From contig OU612070.1 of the NCBI GenBank assembly GCA_914767715.1, forward strand, positions 20,386,025-20,450,024: a DNA stretch of 64,000 nucleotides, in the 5' to 3' direction. The position numbers and the translations under genes are program-made. Source of the stretch: Membranipora membranacea (Eukaryota > Bryozoa > Gymnolaemata > Cheilostomatida > Membraniporidae). The notes beneath the pieces were generated by a model. It did no database searches and had not been told where the DNA came from. It saw only the letters and a program-made list of their open reading frames with translations. Below are positions 11,013 through 23,439 of the stretch, piece after piece. Position 1 is the stretch's first letter; the number at the start of each line of letters is the position of its first letter.

Positions 11013-12180
11013 CTACACATAAACCTCCACCTCACGTAAGTTCAGAGGCGTGTTCACAACAACAGCTGTTATTCTTACATATCTACCAACTATGGCTTCA
11101 TAACACAGATGAAGTCTGACAGGTGGCTGAGGTCCTGGAGAATATGAACATGCTGATTCGGTCAGGCGCTCTCCAAATCCTTCATCAGTCCTAGTCATAG
11201 CTACGGATATCAACACATTCCTTAGTCTCAGATTGTGAGCTGTTAAAAATATTTTCAATTGCAACTCGAATGGCTTTTTCTGGTAGCTGGATTTTTGTAC
11301 TCAAAAACGTTAATAATGAAAATAAAAACTGTCTGTTCATCATTATAAATGAAACATATATTGCTTCATATTTTTTAAACTAACATCAGTATTGTTTTTA
11401 AAGCAGTCTCTCTTTTGAGATTCTTACCTGGACGATTGATATCGAAACGATTCCAAACCTTCATTCCTCTCACCACAGCTGGCTTCTCCAAGTTGATTTG
11501 AAGCCATGGGGACGTCTCTGCAAGACTATGAGCCAGTAACTCGTTGTCAACACCATAAATACCATCAATTGCGTTTGAACTGGGAAACCCTGATAAAGTG
11601 CTTGATAACTCAGCAGTCACATTTTCATCTGTAAGCATGAGTTCCATGTTTTTGTGAATTCATATGCATTGATAATGAGAACAAGTCAAGTTGTGACCAT
11701 TTAGAGCCTTAAGGACCCCAAGTTTAGAAACAATGAAATATTACTGCATAGTAAATCCATACATATCTGTGTGGTATGTGGTTTTAATAGCATCTTGCTT
11801 TCCAAGTCTAGCAGCCCCTCTATAATATTTCAAACTGACAAAACACTCAAATGCTTACCAAAGATCATTGCAGAAGTGGTGTATTCTTCAGGCACCGTTG
11901 TGAATACCTTCAGATCTCCTCCACCAGGTGTCATCCATTGGTATATGTAACAGTTGAAGTCAGCTTCGTTTGCTTGTGATCCAAATGTGTATCCGCGACA
12001 TTCTGATTGAATTAGGCATGTAGTAGCGCAACTAACAATGGTTGCGCTGAACATTGATTCTTGTGGTATGTTATCCACCCCAAAAACTACAAACACTGTT
12101 TCTTTATTGGCTGCATTGGTAGAGTTTTGGCTAACAAGCATTAGAGTTATCACATAACCTAGCCTCCCCATGTTCATCAT
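11013..12180 (-). CDS. Secreted lectin-like protein with C-terminal F5/8C (fucolectin-type) domain
   Basis: Three exons join in phase: 12180-11859, 11628-11428 and 11239-11013, for 249 residues. The start ATG (MMNMGRLG) is followed by a hydrophobic core (YVITLMLV) that looks like a signal peptide. Residues about 25-105 form a small cysteine region (SCATTC, SECRGYTFG, FNCYIY) resembling PAN/apple-type modules. Residues about 110-249 match the fucolectin/tachylectin-4/pentraxin (FTP) version of the discoidin fold: SNAIDG, PWLQINLEKP, VWNRFD, GRYVRI and the terminal LREVEVY. Such domains bind sugars, often fucose, in innate defence or matrix. The calcium and fucose ligands cannot be judged by eye. 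A partial duplicate of the last exon lies just downstream. Confidence 0.8.
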
Positions 12181-13500
12181 AGAAAGGAGACTCGTAATAG
12201 CAGGCAGAAAGGTACACCAACCAACAGTCTATGTGGTAAACCCTCTAAGCACTATAATCTACATATCTCTGCTGCGTTTTGCACACAACTCCTACTTATT
12301 GATTTTGCTTGAATGTCATTTTAAATATGAATAACCATCAACATAATTTTTCACAACTAGTTACTCATTAAATATCTTATTATCCTGCCTAGCCTATTTT
12401 TCTAGTTTGCACACAGTAAATTGAGAGATAAGTGAATCCATTGATCACTACACGATGCCATACTTGGTTTAAATATATATATATATATATATTTAAGTCT
12501 GTTTGTTCATCGAGTTTGTAAATGTGTGCGTGGTTTACTTTTCAGTGGATTGAGAATATGAAAATCTGTTTGGGGTGTATTGTCATTAATTGAAGTAGAG
12601 TATTCATATATCAAGTAGAAGACCCCAATTCCGTGTTTGAATGAAACTCAATTTACTTGGCGTAATAGACCTTCAGATATAAAGCTTTATAGGGAATTAA
12701 TGTGTTTTTTTGATTATCTGTGATTCATATAGTACATTTTTTTCAATTAAAATATTTAAAAAAGTTTAATGAGTTTTCATTAGCTCATGTATAGTATCCG
12801 TACACATCAAAAAGAATGTTCTAAATAGAATATGCAGATGCTTGTATAAACTCATCAAATCCCTGATAATTGTGTCAGCAGCGAAAGATTGCATTATTGT
12901 ATCAAAGCTGAACTAATATTTCAGTGAAGATATCAATGTTTTGGTCGAACAAGTCAACACTAATCACTATTGAACATTTTAAAATGAAAATGTAACAGCT
13001 GTCTGTATCGTTTGTTACAAGAGAAATGCTTCGTTGCGAACTCAACAACTGATTAACTATGAGTGGCTTCTGCATATATGAATTGAAAAACATTATCCAA
13101 ATAATCTATTTCCAAATCGGTATGGAAAGGATGAAATAAAACAAACGAAAATGAAAGAATCAGAAGAAATCTCTCTGTACCAAATTTGATATAATGAATG
13201 GAGCTTGATAACTTAGAAACACGTTTTCCACCTTAAGCCTAAAATGATGGCTAAGAGCATATGTACACCACCTGCAAGCGGTTGGTTCAAATGTCTGGCA
13301 TACGGCAGTCATATATCACTCAATAATAACCCATGAAGTAGTTGTTGTAAATGTGTGGACACATTTCTCTAACACCAGCATGACTTTCCTGTTATTTGAG
13401 TATCTTGGAATTCGATGAGAAACCATGAGGTACTGGATAAGTTTGTACACAGGATGAGAACAATGGGGGTTTGATACCCTCATCATCAATCATATTATAT
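12181..13500. other. Intergenic between lectin and receptor genes
   Basis: Very AT-rich. It has an (AT)n microsatellite at about 12475-12492. No supported exon on either strand. Confidence 0.5.
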
Positions 13501-13555
13501 TGTATTTTTATTTACATATACATATAATATATATATAGAAAACCATAAAGGCGAG

Positions 13556-16525
13556 TTATGACGTTGAACTATCAGCACTAGTATCTCTTATGTAGACAGT
13601 ATTTGTGTGTTGTATGAAATATATCAGATAGATTATAAGAATTGCACAGACCGTAAATGTCATCAAAGGTGACAGGACCAGAGTCATTACACCTTGTATC
13701 AAACTGCAATCTGGAGATTTATTCAACGTCATCAAAACATACAAGGCAGGCAACTGGAAACTAACTAATAACAGCGATACATGTATGTAGCCTGCCCTGC
13801 GAGAAATTCCGTGTCGAACCTTCGAAACTATAGTGATGAGGTTTAGTAAGGCCACCAACGTAAGAGGGCAGACAAATACTAACATTGTATGTAGAGAGCG
13901 ATGTCCATCTGTGTATAAGTGAGTCAGTAATGGTACCATACGGAATGAGCCATTCCTAAAATAATAAAGCATTTCAAAAGGAAGTGGATTGGAGAAAAGT
14001 TGGAATTGAAATTGGAAAAGTTGTGTAACTTCAAAGGATTTTTATCAGGCCATTATCCCTGCTCGTCACACATTTCCATTCATGCTGGTAAAATTGGTTT
14101 GGTATTAATCAGCTATAAATGTGATGTACGGAAATCTCTGATGAGTTTGTTCATTGGTCGTTGTTCATTGGTCGTTGCTATTGATTCATTTTTCTTTTCT
14201 TGTATTTTCTTTTATTTCCCTTTAATTTTCTTTTATTTATTTTTTTTAAATTAGATTTTCCTTTATTTTTTTTATTTTCTTTAATTTAATTTAATTTTAT
14301 TTTATTTTATTTTTTTTATTTTTTTTTATTTTATCTTCTTTAATTTTCTTCAATTCTCTTTAATTTTCATTTCTTTCACTTTATTTTCTTTTTTTTTCAT
14401 AATCTATTTTATTTTATATTATTTAATTAGGACATCAGCAATAGCAATGTTTGTTGCAACCTACTGCTCAATACAATGTTACAAATGGCAATAGTATCAT
14501 TCATAAAAAATTGTCAATGCAAACTGATGATGTCTAAAATGGCATTTATAATATACTTGGATTCGCTGAATTCAATATCACAGCTTTTTTTGGCATTGAT
14601 AGTAGTGATCGCAAACCCTCTTGTTATTTATCCTTCTAAGCCATCTGTATAGCATTTTATAGTGTATGCCACTATGCTCACTGCCAGTTAACTTAACTGA
14701 CATTTAACCGCATTAAAATATTTTTGGTAACTCACTTGTGTATTGTGTTCTCCAAAAACGGCAGCGGTGCCATGTAGAGCAGTGGTATCACAAAAATAAC
14801 CAAATACTGGTCGGCAAGGCTGTCTGCCATAGCATAAGGGTTCTGATTGTCTTGCTGTATTAGAGACTTGGATTGTCTACAGGGTCTTTTTTTCACATCC
14901 TTGAAACAACTGGCATTGGCAGTCAGGCAGGCAAGACTGCAGACACACCATAGGTAGTGCTCTGCTATGCTTAGAAGCAAGTGACCAATAGAGATAGGGT
15001 TATCTGTGTACCATATTAATTGACAGCACATGACACTCCCCAGGGACAGGCTCAGAATGAAGTATAGGTGACTTAATGCCGGTTCATGTTTCCTGTACAA
15101 AATAACAACAAAACTGTGATTGATACAGTCATAACACACAGCGTAAAGGGAGAGGATCAGCATATGAAGATCATCACTAAAATATACAACCATACACTAA
15201 ATGACCAATAGCATTCGCCATTCGATGGTATTCAACTAAGTGTTGTTAACAGTGCTGTTTCAATTCTACCTAACACGAGTGGTTCAGTTTTTCAACCCTA
15301 CTTGATATGCATTCATATAAATAGAAATACATACAATTTAACATACATGGCAATATGAATTTATGAGATAATAGTATATTAAAATGTTTGTCCATGGTAG
15401 TTTATCCTTATGCAATCTTGTAAATAAATCATTTTCTGTTTATGCTGCAAACAATAGCAATTAAAACTCACTTTAGAATACAAATCAGAACTGCAGCATT
15501 CATGAACAGCAATATTATGTATATGACTTGCATAAAAGTGTTGGCTAATTTTAGCCATCTCGGGCTGGATGGAAGTGTACTAGTGCTGTTCATTGAGATA
15601 TCTCTGACTTGTGGCAGTTGTTCATCAACCACAGGGATAATTATGGAGTCGCCTTCGGTTAGGGGTATCAGCGCATTAAATTCTGGGGATCTATACACCA
15701 GATTTTCTTTTAATACAATGACACCCGGAGACCTTTCAAAGATAGTAAATGAAAGTTTGTCAGAGAAACTATGACACTCCACTCTGAGATACTTGTGGCT
15801 ACAGTTAGATGATATATGCTCCAAGCGCGCATAGTTTGTGTCACCAGCTTTGAACATCCTGTGCTTAACAGTAGGATCACTTGACATTATGTCCAACATC
15901 TCTTGACACAAGCCTTGTCCTTTACACTCCCCATGAACCACATGAACCATCAATAATGTCAGCAAGATTGATTCTACAATTTAAAGTTGGCTTATAGTTA
16001 AGACAACAAATAAACATGAGCAACAGCTTAAGTGTCAGTGTAAAGCCTGAAAATCAAACACAGACCACAATTTAGGCAATAAAAACTAAAACACATTTAG
16101 TCAGAGAACTGAACTGTGTGCTCATAACCTCCAAACTTAATAGGGTCCATTCATGGGGGACTCTGCCACAAAATCAATTTTATCTTTGTTTTTATAAAAC
16201 TTTTTAATTTATTGAAACACAGTAACATAAGACATAATTTATTGTTTAAATAGTCACAATTCAATCATGAATCCATCTTTGCTTTCAAAATGAAATTTTG
16301 TATTTAAATTATAAATGGCTAAGGCTGGCTCGTTCAACGCTGAGAGACATGAACAATTGAATTGATTTTGCATTAAGAAGCGTAAAACATCTAGCATCTA
16401 GCATCTGAAGATCGTATTCCAGCTGTGGTAAGGTCTTAGTAAGGTCTTAGTATGGTGAAGTGTGTCTTAGTAAAGAAGTCTTAGTTCAGAACTTCATACT
16501 CACCACACAAGTACTTTGATATCAT
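13556..16525 (-). CDS. Signal peptide plus multi-pass (GPCR-like) membrane protein
   Basis: Four exons join in phase: 16525-16504 (a 22-nt first exon, MISKYLC), 15973-15472, 15176-14736 and 13955-13556, for 454 residues. The first exon completes a good signal peptide (core SILLTLLMVHVV). About 125 extracellular residues follow, with N-glycosylation sequons (NCS, NST) and several cysteines. Hydrophobic segments then lie at about 150-172, 178-200, 211-231, 243-265, 297-317, 337-360, 372-392 and 402-428. Seven plus one borderline segment suits a G-protein-coupled receptor of a divergent class, but no family motif such as DRY or NPxxY is evident. The minus strand has AATAAA (13507-13512) 44 nt past the stop. 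A fragment of the last exon recurs at 8985-9125. Confidence 0.7.
14190..14435. repeat. T-rich low-complexity tract (TTTTATTTT)n
   Basis: About 250 bp of T with scattered A and C, inside the last intron of the receptor-like gene. On the coding (minus) strand it is A-rich. Confidence 0.85.
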
Positions 16526-17254
16526 AGCGAAGTTTGCTGGCCTCCACTGGGAGGTGAGCTGTTATCAATTCTGATTGATGATAGGTAATAAGACCTTCTT
16601 GAAAAAGGTTCATATTTATATATGAGTTGACACATTAGATATATTTGGAACATAGAATAATAACATGACTTATCACAGCATGTCAGACAGCACGTCATGA
16701 CAGTAGGTCATGACAAGCAATGAACTTACACATTTTTGATCTTACTAACAGGCCTGAATTTAATCAGATAGGAAATGATTGATCTGGTCAGGGTTTACAA
16801 GTCAGAGCAAGTTCAAGTAGGTGAGGGAGAAGAAGAGTCAACGTAATCAATTTCAAACTTCATGCATTTATTTATTTGATAATTAGACACTTGTGAAGTT
16901 TATTATGACACTTTATCAACACTGTTTAAAAATAATTGTGTTAAGTTCTAAGACTTTTCAGACTGGGCGGTTCGATCTGGATCATCCAGTTTCTTTGAGT
17001 TTTTGACTGAGCAATGTGCTACACAGTGAAAAATGCTATTTCCTTTAATGCACATCATCAAGATGTGTTTTTTATAAGGAATCCATATCGAGTATTGATT
17101 ACAATAAGCCACCATGTTTGTGGTAACAACTTTCCATTGTAAAAAATTTGAGCATGGATGTGTAAAATAATTAGTTGTGTCATACATAACATATCCTACA
17201 GTAGTCAAGTGTTTGCAGGCAAAATATTTCTTGCGTTTACTCACTTCCTACTTT
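16526..17254. other. Intergenic, one doubtful open frame
   Basis: An open frame at 17244-16948 (-) starts only with GTG, at GTGAGTAAACGC, and shows no recognised motif. Part of it (17003-17062) belongs to a small repeat also found at 18065-18124. I do not call it a gene. Confidence 0.35.
17003..17062 (+). repeat. 60-bp direct repeat, copy 1 (copy 2 at 18065-18124)
   Basis: TTTTTGACTGAGCAATGTGC and the following 40 bases recur 1.06 kb away with about four differences. Copy 2 sits immediately before the TPR-coding sequence. Confidence 0.75.
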
Positions 17255-17335
17255 ATACAGTCTCTCACCTCAGCTAACAAAAGCTAAGCGACTTAGCATG
17301 CTAGATAAAATCTAACCAGCCCCAAACGAGCTAAG
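17255..17335 (+). repeat. Dispersed repeat C, copy 1 (copy 2 at 30490-30575)
   Basis: Shared phrases include TCTCACCTCAGCTA, CTTAGCATGCTAG and CAGCCCCAAACGAGCTAAG. Copy 2 lies in an intron of the xanthine dehydrogenase gene. Confidence 0.55.
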
Positions 17336-17339
17336 TTGT

Positions 17340-18064
17340 AGGACAATCCCACACTCTCAATGAAAAGAGTACATTTATGGCAGAAAAACGGTACTTCTTT
17401 TCTACCCTGATTTTCAAAAATCAGGACATATGTACCCTTGTTCCAGAGTGCATTCAATTCAAAAGACGTCTTGCACAGACAGTGATAAATTTTTTATTTT
17501 CAACATCACATTCTATTATCACCTGATTTGCACAATTTCTGCAAAGTGCATGTACTACTTTGCACTGCTAATTTTGTGCAGAGAGCCTCTATTAGAGTTG
17601 GTTTCATCACAACATAAAATAGCTGATCGATTCGACCAAGGATGTCATGTATGTTGGAGCAAGTTTATATCTGTATGCCCATCTAACCCAACAAGAGGCG
17701 AGGCTTTTAGTCTCCAGTACGCATAAAGGGACCTCGGTAAAAGGGCCAGGGGTTCTTCTTACTATACCCAGCTTCCAACGAATAAAATTATCTACTTTTG
17801 TTGCTCTGGATGGCTTCAAACAAATTAAAATATTAAAAGCAGTTAAGCTATCTTCATAATAGTAAAGTTTGCATCACCAAGCAAAAAATAAGTATAGACA
17901 AATATTCCAAGGAGTAACTATTACTCCTTGACAAAAACGATTTGCAATAAAAAGGGCCTGCCAGCAGTTCTTGGATAAGCCAATTGATAAGCGGTGGATC
18001 AACCATAAAATTGCAGCAAATTATTTTGTCTTCCTGCTATGTTGAGAACACTACAGCCTGTTTG
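17340..18064. other. Intergenic, no gene seen
   Basis: Short open frames near 17600-17860 overlap on both strands, with no splice support or motif. Confidence 0.4.
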
Positions 18065-18126
18065 AGTTTTTTGACTGAGCAATGTGCTACACAATGAAAA
18101 ATGATATTTCTTTTAATGCACATTGT

Positions 18127-19184
18127 GGCTGCTTCACGGCGGTTTAGATCCTTTGCCATTCATTGGGAGTTGTGCCTAATTGGCCATAGCTGCATAGCTT
18201 TGTGCGGTACCGGGCTATTGTGTTTTGTGTCCAATCATCTGTTTGCTAGTGGTCAGCCAGAACCTGAATTAGAGCAACTACCAGAGGATAAACTGTTAGA
18301 TAATATTTGGTTCGACTGTGATGTTGAAACATGAGAGGATGTTGAAGAACCAGAAGATTTTGATCAGTGGTATCATGCAGCCAAAAGCACACTTGACGAA
18401 GCGTATCCAAATCAGCCCACTCTCATAGACTATGGAAGACTAGAAAAAACACAAGGAGACCTGGCAAAGTGCAGCGGTGAGGACACAGGGATTGCAAACA
18501 AGCATTAATTTGCGACCTTAAATGTGTACTGCAAGAATCACTCAAACCTGAATGCTGCTCGAGTTCTTGTGGCCATTGCTGAAATAGAGGCAGATAATGG
18601 ATACTTTGCCAAGGCGGATGATTCACTGTGTGAAGCACAAGGATGTATGGAGAAGGCTTACGGGAAAGCAGCATGTAATGAGGAGTTCGCTGCTTTGCTT
18701 ACAAAAAGAGGAAACATTCTGACAGATGGTGGACAAGATCAAGCGGTAAAGCAGTTCGAGGTTAAAGCAAGAAAGAAACGAGATGATATCATGAAGGAAA
18801 AGAAAATATTACTGGAGTACATTAATTCTAGTCAACACCACAGTAAAGGTTAGTATGTAGATAATGCTCATCACACATGGAAGTGTACCTCTATATCTCA
18901 ACCTTTTCCAATCATAAAAGTCATTAAACTATGACAAGAATGAACACACCATTGTGTTTGTTATTAAGTGAAATGCTTTTTAATGTATTATAATGTATCA
19001 ACCAACTCTTTGCCAACTAATTGATAGAACAAGTCACATTTTCTCTCCATTCATAGATGGTTTACTTGCGTTCCACCGTTTGAGAAAGGTAATGAGGAGA
19101 AGGCTTCAACCAATTCTGAAAGCGAAGCTGGAAAAAATACATAAAGAAACACTAGAAGATCATATTCGTAAAGATATGCATGAA
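18127..19184 (+). pseudogene. TPR-repeat protein sequence with two in-frame stops
   Basis: A single frame stays protein-like from about 18127 to 18848 but contains TGA at 18332-18334 and TAA at 18506-18508. After the second stop come tetratricopeptide-like helices: VLVAIAEIEADNGYFAKADD, then CMEKAYG, then AALLTKRGNILTDGG with QAVKQFEV, like the TPRs of kinesin light chain relatives. The frame reaches a donor at 18848 (phase 1) and joins in phase to 19057-19184, a basic stretch (RKVMRRRLQPILKAK) that ends at a GTAAGC donor. A further acceptor at 19467 would give a short tail, TAV and stop. Preserved frame and splicing with only two stops suggest a recently disabled gene or duplicate. Stop readthrough, sequence error or an unrecognised intron remain possible. 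No initiator ATG was identified. Confidence 0.5.
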
Positions 19185-19663
19185 GTAAGCGTTCAAGAGA
19201 TCATGCCATGTAGCAATTTTTATCATAACAACTTCATTATAGATATATGAGATGCTGTGACGTAGTACTGTGTTTGTACTCTGATTCTCAATGCTGGTTG
19301 ATGGCCATAACTTCCTCAATATAGGTATTCTAAAGCTAAAGCTCGGTCACATGATAGAATAAAACAATATGTGATACAAAATAGCAACCTCAATGTTTAA
19401 GGATCCGTTTGTATGACAATTATGGTGATAAAGATACATATCAATCATGCATTGATGAATGTTTTGCAGACAGCAGTTTGAGTAAAGAATGCAAGAAGAA
19501 TACAAAAAGTGAGGAGACAATTCAACGACAAGGTTAGTAGGTGATTTTCGAAGTTTTCTGTATATACTAAATAGATAAAACAAAAATAGTAAAAATAACT
19601 ATTTATACAAAATCAGTATATTATATTAGTGTTATTTGATCGCCTACAAAAAGATAGCGACAA

Positions 19664-19930
19664 AACCTCTTTAATCCACTGCTGACACAGCTGGACGTTT
19701 TTTAGTGTTGGATCTCAGCTAGATTTAAAGGCACCTGATTGGTCAGGGTCAACTTTTGTCATCAATAATGGTGGATAGCTGGGGAAGAAGACTCCCTACT
19801 TTTTGAGAGCTTATATAACTCCGTGCAAAGCTACTGGCTAGATGTTTTGATTCCACAACTCTCTATTTAAATTTTTCACTGGTGGCTCTGCTGTGCAAAG
19901 CCCAGTTGTGGCAGCAGTGGTTTAAGATGT
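19664..19930. mobile_element. Short inverted-repeat element
   Basis: The left end TTTAATCCACTGCTGACACAGCTGG pairs with the right end CCAGTTGTGGCAGCAGTGGTTTAAG. The interior has no ORF. Arms are only about 25-30 bp, so this is a weaker candidate than the other foldbacks. Confidence 0.45.
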
Positions 19931-21382
19931 AAGATCATCGCCATAAAAGATCTCTTAGATATCGACAATAAAATAACATCACCCCCATTGTCACACAACT
20001 GAATAACATCAATCATATCTCACACATTGTCTATATTGTAGTTTACTTACAATCCGTGTTCTTCAGACACACTGATGGGAAAACTGTACGTGGTTTCTTT
20101 AGAGTTTATACACAGATGATCAGAAGGCTTGCTCTAATAAAACATGAGAAGATTCTCTAGATCAGAATTCATTTCAGTCAACTACATTCACACTTAGTCC
20201 AATTGACTATCAATTTATGTTATCACTCTGAGGAATCAGTGTCTATGATAAAGAAACATAAAACTTTCTCTCGAACAGAACAATTTTCACAGTAAGCTTC
20301 TATTAGTGCAAGTCAGAACAAACACTCAATGTCTTCACCTTTCAGCGAATTGACAGTGGCCGGTCAAATGAATATCCAGCTTCAATTTAAAACCTCATCC
20401 TACCAACCACAATGTAGGTATGTCGGAAAAACGTTCGAATTGACAGAGTGGTGATGAAAATTTGCTGTAAAGATACATTATATTTATATAGGAAAATGCT
20501 GCATGCTTAATTTCCGTAGTACAAACATGCTTTCACTCATAACTTCTGCGCTAGCTAGTCAATCACATCCTTACTTTCACATTACATTTATCAATGTTTC
20601 CAAACAACTTATTATTAAGTTTCAAGGATGGATGCGCTTAAATTCCTGAGATAAAGCTGGATAAAAGATGCTCCTTCCAATTTTGTTTATTTGCTTGTTT
20701 TTTGATGGCTCCTGCAGGTCGCATGACTTGCCACAACATAACGTGATTTCAGGCTAATGAAAGTATTGGCTGTTTTGGTGGTAGCTCTCACTGCACCGAT
20801 AAAGAAAGCCATTCTACAAACTTCATGAATTTTGATGTGCAACATCCATCTGGGAATCGCTTTACATCTATTTTCTTGTAAACATGTATATATATACGTA
20901 GGAATTATTTCCTACTTGTTAAACCCTTCTATGTCTCCATCAAGCTCATTATATTTAATAATATATTCTATGTTATTTTTTTTCAAATTAACCTCTAACA
21001 ATATTCTGACATAAAGTATATTATTATATTGTTGTCGAATGCGGGCTAATGCAGTGTGTGATTATTATAGAATAATTTTGTGTGGGGATGTAGCTAAAAT
21101 GAGAGGTTGAAATAAACTTGTTGTCTTGATTATGATTTGATACTGATTTGTGTTCTAATGAATATTATATAGCATGCTTATAAAGATGTAAAATTATTGT
21201 GGGGTCAGAGGTTAAACAGGGGAGTTGTTTCTCCTCTCCCCTAGTACTTGCATTTTGTTGTTGCGCTTCACTCCACTCAATACTACTTTTTGACTTCATT
21301 TATGAATATATTTTTGTCACCTGAGCAACTCAAATTGAAATGTGACGCAGGCAGGTTCCGATCCAGTGGCCTCTCTATACAT
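19931..21382. other. Intergenic, no gene seen
   Basis: AT-rich, with no supported exon or strong repeat. Confidence 0.45.
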
Positions 21383-21446
21383 GTGCAATGCCCTAACCTA
21401 TAGTCGATATGGATGTGCAATGCCCTAACCTATAGTCGATATGGAT
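21383..21446 (+). repeat. Perfect 32-bp tandem duplication
   Basis: GTGCAATGCCCTAACCTATA plus 12 further bases occurs twice, starting at 21383 and 21415, without differences. This points to a recent event. Confidence 0.9.
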
Positions 21447-22225
21447 AGGGAAATTGCTGAGAAAAGCATAATGATTTATGGCCAGCTGGTTTCAATGACA
21501 GCTTTCATTTGTGATCATGAATTGCACTTACTAACTAACCAAAATAGAAAAGCTTTGGGCCAGTTTTCGAAGCAAGATAAAAAAAAGTCTTTACCAGATA
21601 AAAACCATTTTGTCCGAAATGTGGGCTTTGACCATACCATTCTTAGGAGGTCCCAATGCCAAAAGATCAATAAGAGTAGAGAACATACCACTGATCAACA
21701 GGTGTCCAGTGTCATGCACTGTTAAGAAGCCCTTTTCCAGTACAATATTCTCATGGCTGCCCCAGCAGCATGAAGGCATCCTTAAGTGTTGATGGGGATC
21801 TTTTTTCTTCCCTTTTAGCCCTAAACCTCAGTGCATTGTGTCTTTTTTGGTATTGTGACAATATTGGTGTGTTTTGAATGTGTTAGTTCTGTCTGTGCGG
21901 CATCATAATATACAAAATTAACTTTCCCCATATCCGTTCTTACCTCAAATCTCTTCACTTATTCCACACTTATTGATGTGCATGGTTTCCACTGTAAATA
22001 GAAGTAGCCTTAGGTACGCACATTCAAAAGGGATATGGGAAGAAGGGTGAGCTGAGATAATGACAATCTCCCGGCTAGAGTTAAGCCATCATAGTCGACA
22101 AGCTATGATGGGATCACACATCTGGGCAGCGACACAGATAAGACATGGCTGCATGATGTTAAGTTACAACTGCATTTACTTAAAGACATTCTTGAGCGTA
22201 GAGGTGGTATGTAAAGTTTGGCAGA

Positions 22226-23118
22226 ATGAAGATTTTATTCATCCTTTCCGCAATCATAACCATAGGTGAGTACCTTTGCTAGCTAATGAACTTAATCCTG
22301 TAAGTGATATCACTGTATATGTTGTGCTACAGATAAATGGCAGGTATGATGCATGTCTAAAAATGTGTACAGGGCATTTGATTTATGCTCTGATGGCTCT
22401 GATAATCATTTTGAACTTTTCACTTACACAATTTGTAGTATCTTCTGACTAGGTTACTATAGGTCAGTAACCTAGTGAGATTTTAACTAACTTTTTGCTG
22501 TCCCACAAAATTCTTGTATATCTATATGTTTATCTACTACTGGCCCCAACTCATTTGTGACGGCTTACACACATTGATATTCTCTTGTAGTGCAATGTCT
22601 GAGCTTATCAGATTTGTTGTCCAACTTTAAGCCGGGTTGTAACCAACTTATTGCTTCTTGTGGACATGTGCTGTGTGCCCCAACATACACATACATAGAT
22701 GACAAGGGATGCAAAATATGTGCCTGTGGTAAGTGCTTCATATTCCTTGTGTCCGATTGGTGTAAGTAGTTGTATAATTATGTAATCCTCCAGCATCCTA
22801 CATGAAAGAACTGAAATCTCTGATTAGTCAATTTCAGCCAGGCTGAAAGGCACTAAGGGCCGAACAACCAATCAGAAGAGTCACCTGCTAAAACTTAGAT
22901 AACTGGTAGTTATAGCCAATTTTATCAGCGATCTAAATATAATTCTGTCACCACCTGACCACCACTGACTTTGAGGGATAATCCAGATATGCACTTGCAT
23001 ATGCCAAATATCACATAATACGCTTGATAAAAGTTCCTTTAATCTGTAAATTGTTTTTTTTCTTATATCTATGTGTATTTTTATTTTCTCAGGTTTTGGA
23101 CCAAATTTAAAGGGATAA
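22226..23118 (+). CDS. Small secreted antistasin-like cysteine-rich peptide
   Basis: Three short exons join in phase 1 at both introns: 22226-22265, 22591-22728 and 23093-23118 (TAA). The product is 67 residues. Exon 1 encodes MKILFILSAIITI, a typical signal-peptide start. Exon 2 holds a cysteine module with spacing C-x6-C-x4-C-x11-C-x2-C-x-C; its end, YTYIDDKGCKICACG, carries the D..GC..C.C signature of antistasin domains, which inhibit serine proteases. One extra cysteine (QC) precedes the module. Exon 3 adds only GFGPNLKG. Acceptors are strong (ATTCTCTTGTAG, TTATTTTCTCAG), donors are GTGAGT and GTAAGT, and AATAAA lies at 23241-23246. Function as a secreted protease inhibitor is inferred from the family. 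A gene this small would be missed by length-filtered prediction. Confidence 0.65.
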
Positions 23119-23140
23119 AAGCGGAGCGATCTCAATCAGA

Positions 23141-23345
23141 GGGCAATAGTTTTTTGGATAAAATGATGTTTACGTCGAACATAATTTCAATTCTCTGATA
23201 ATGTACGTTTTCTTAATTATCCACCAATCCATTACCCATCAATAAAGGGCAATAGTTTGTCGGATAAAATGATGTTTAAGTAGAACATAATTTCAATTTT
23301 CTGATTATGTAAACTTTCTTATTATCCATCGATAAAGACGAATAT
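23141..23345 (+). repeat. Tandem duplication, about 105-bp unit, two copies
   Basis: GGGCAATAGTTTTTTGGATA at 23141 and GGGCAATAGTTTGTCGGATA at 23247 start two similar units (shared AAAATGATGTTTA, AACATAATTTCAATT, TTATCCA). It lies just after the antistasin-like gene, and the first unit contains its likely polyadenylation signal. Confidence 0.75.
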
Positions 23346-23439
23346 GCTTTATCATATATTGTCATGCGGATGTAGCTCCAAATCACTTTGATATGAAAAC
23401 TGTCTGACAACGTAAAACATGCATGAGGATATTTTCGGG

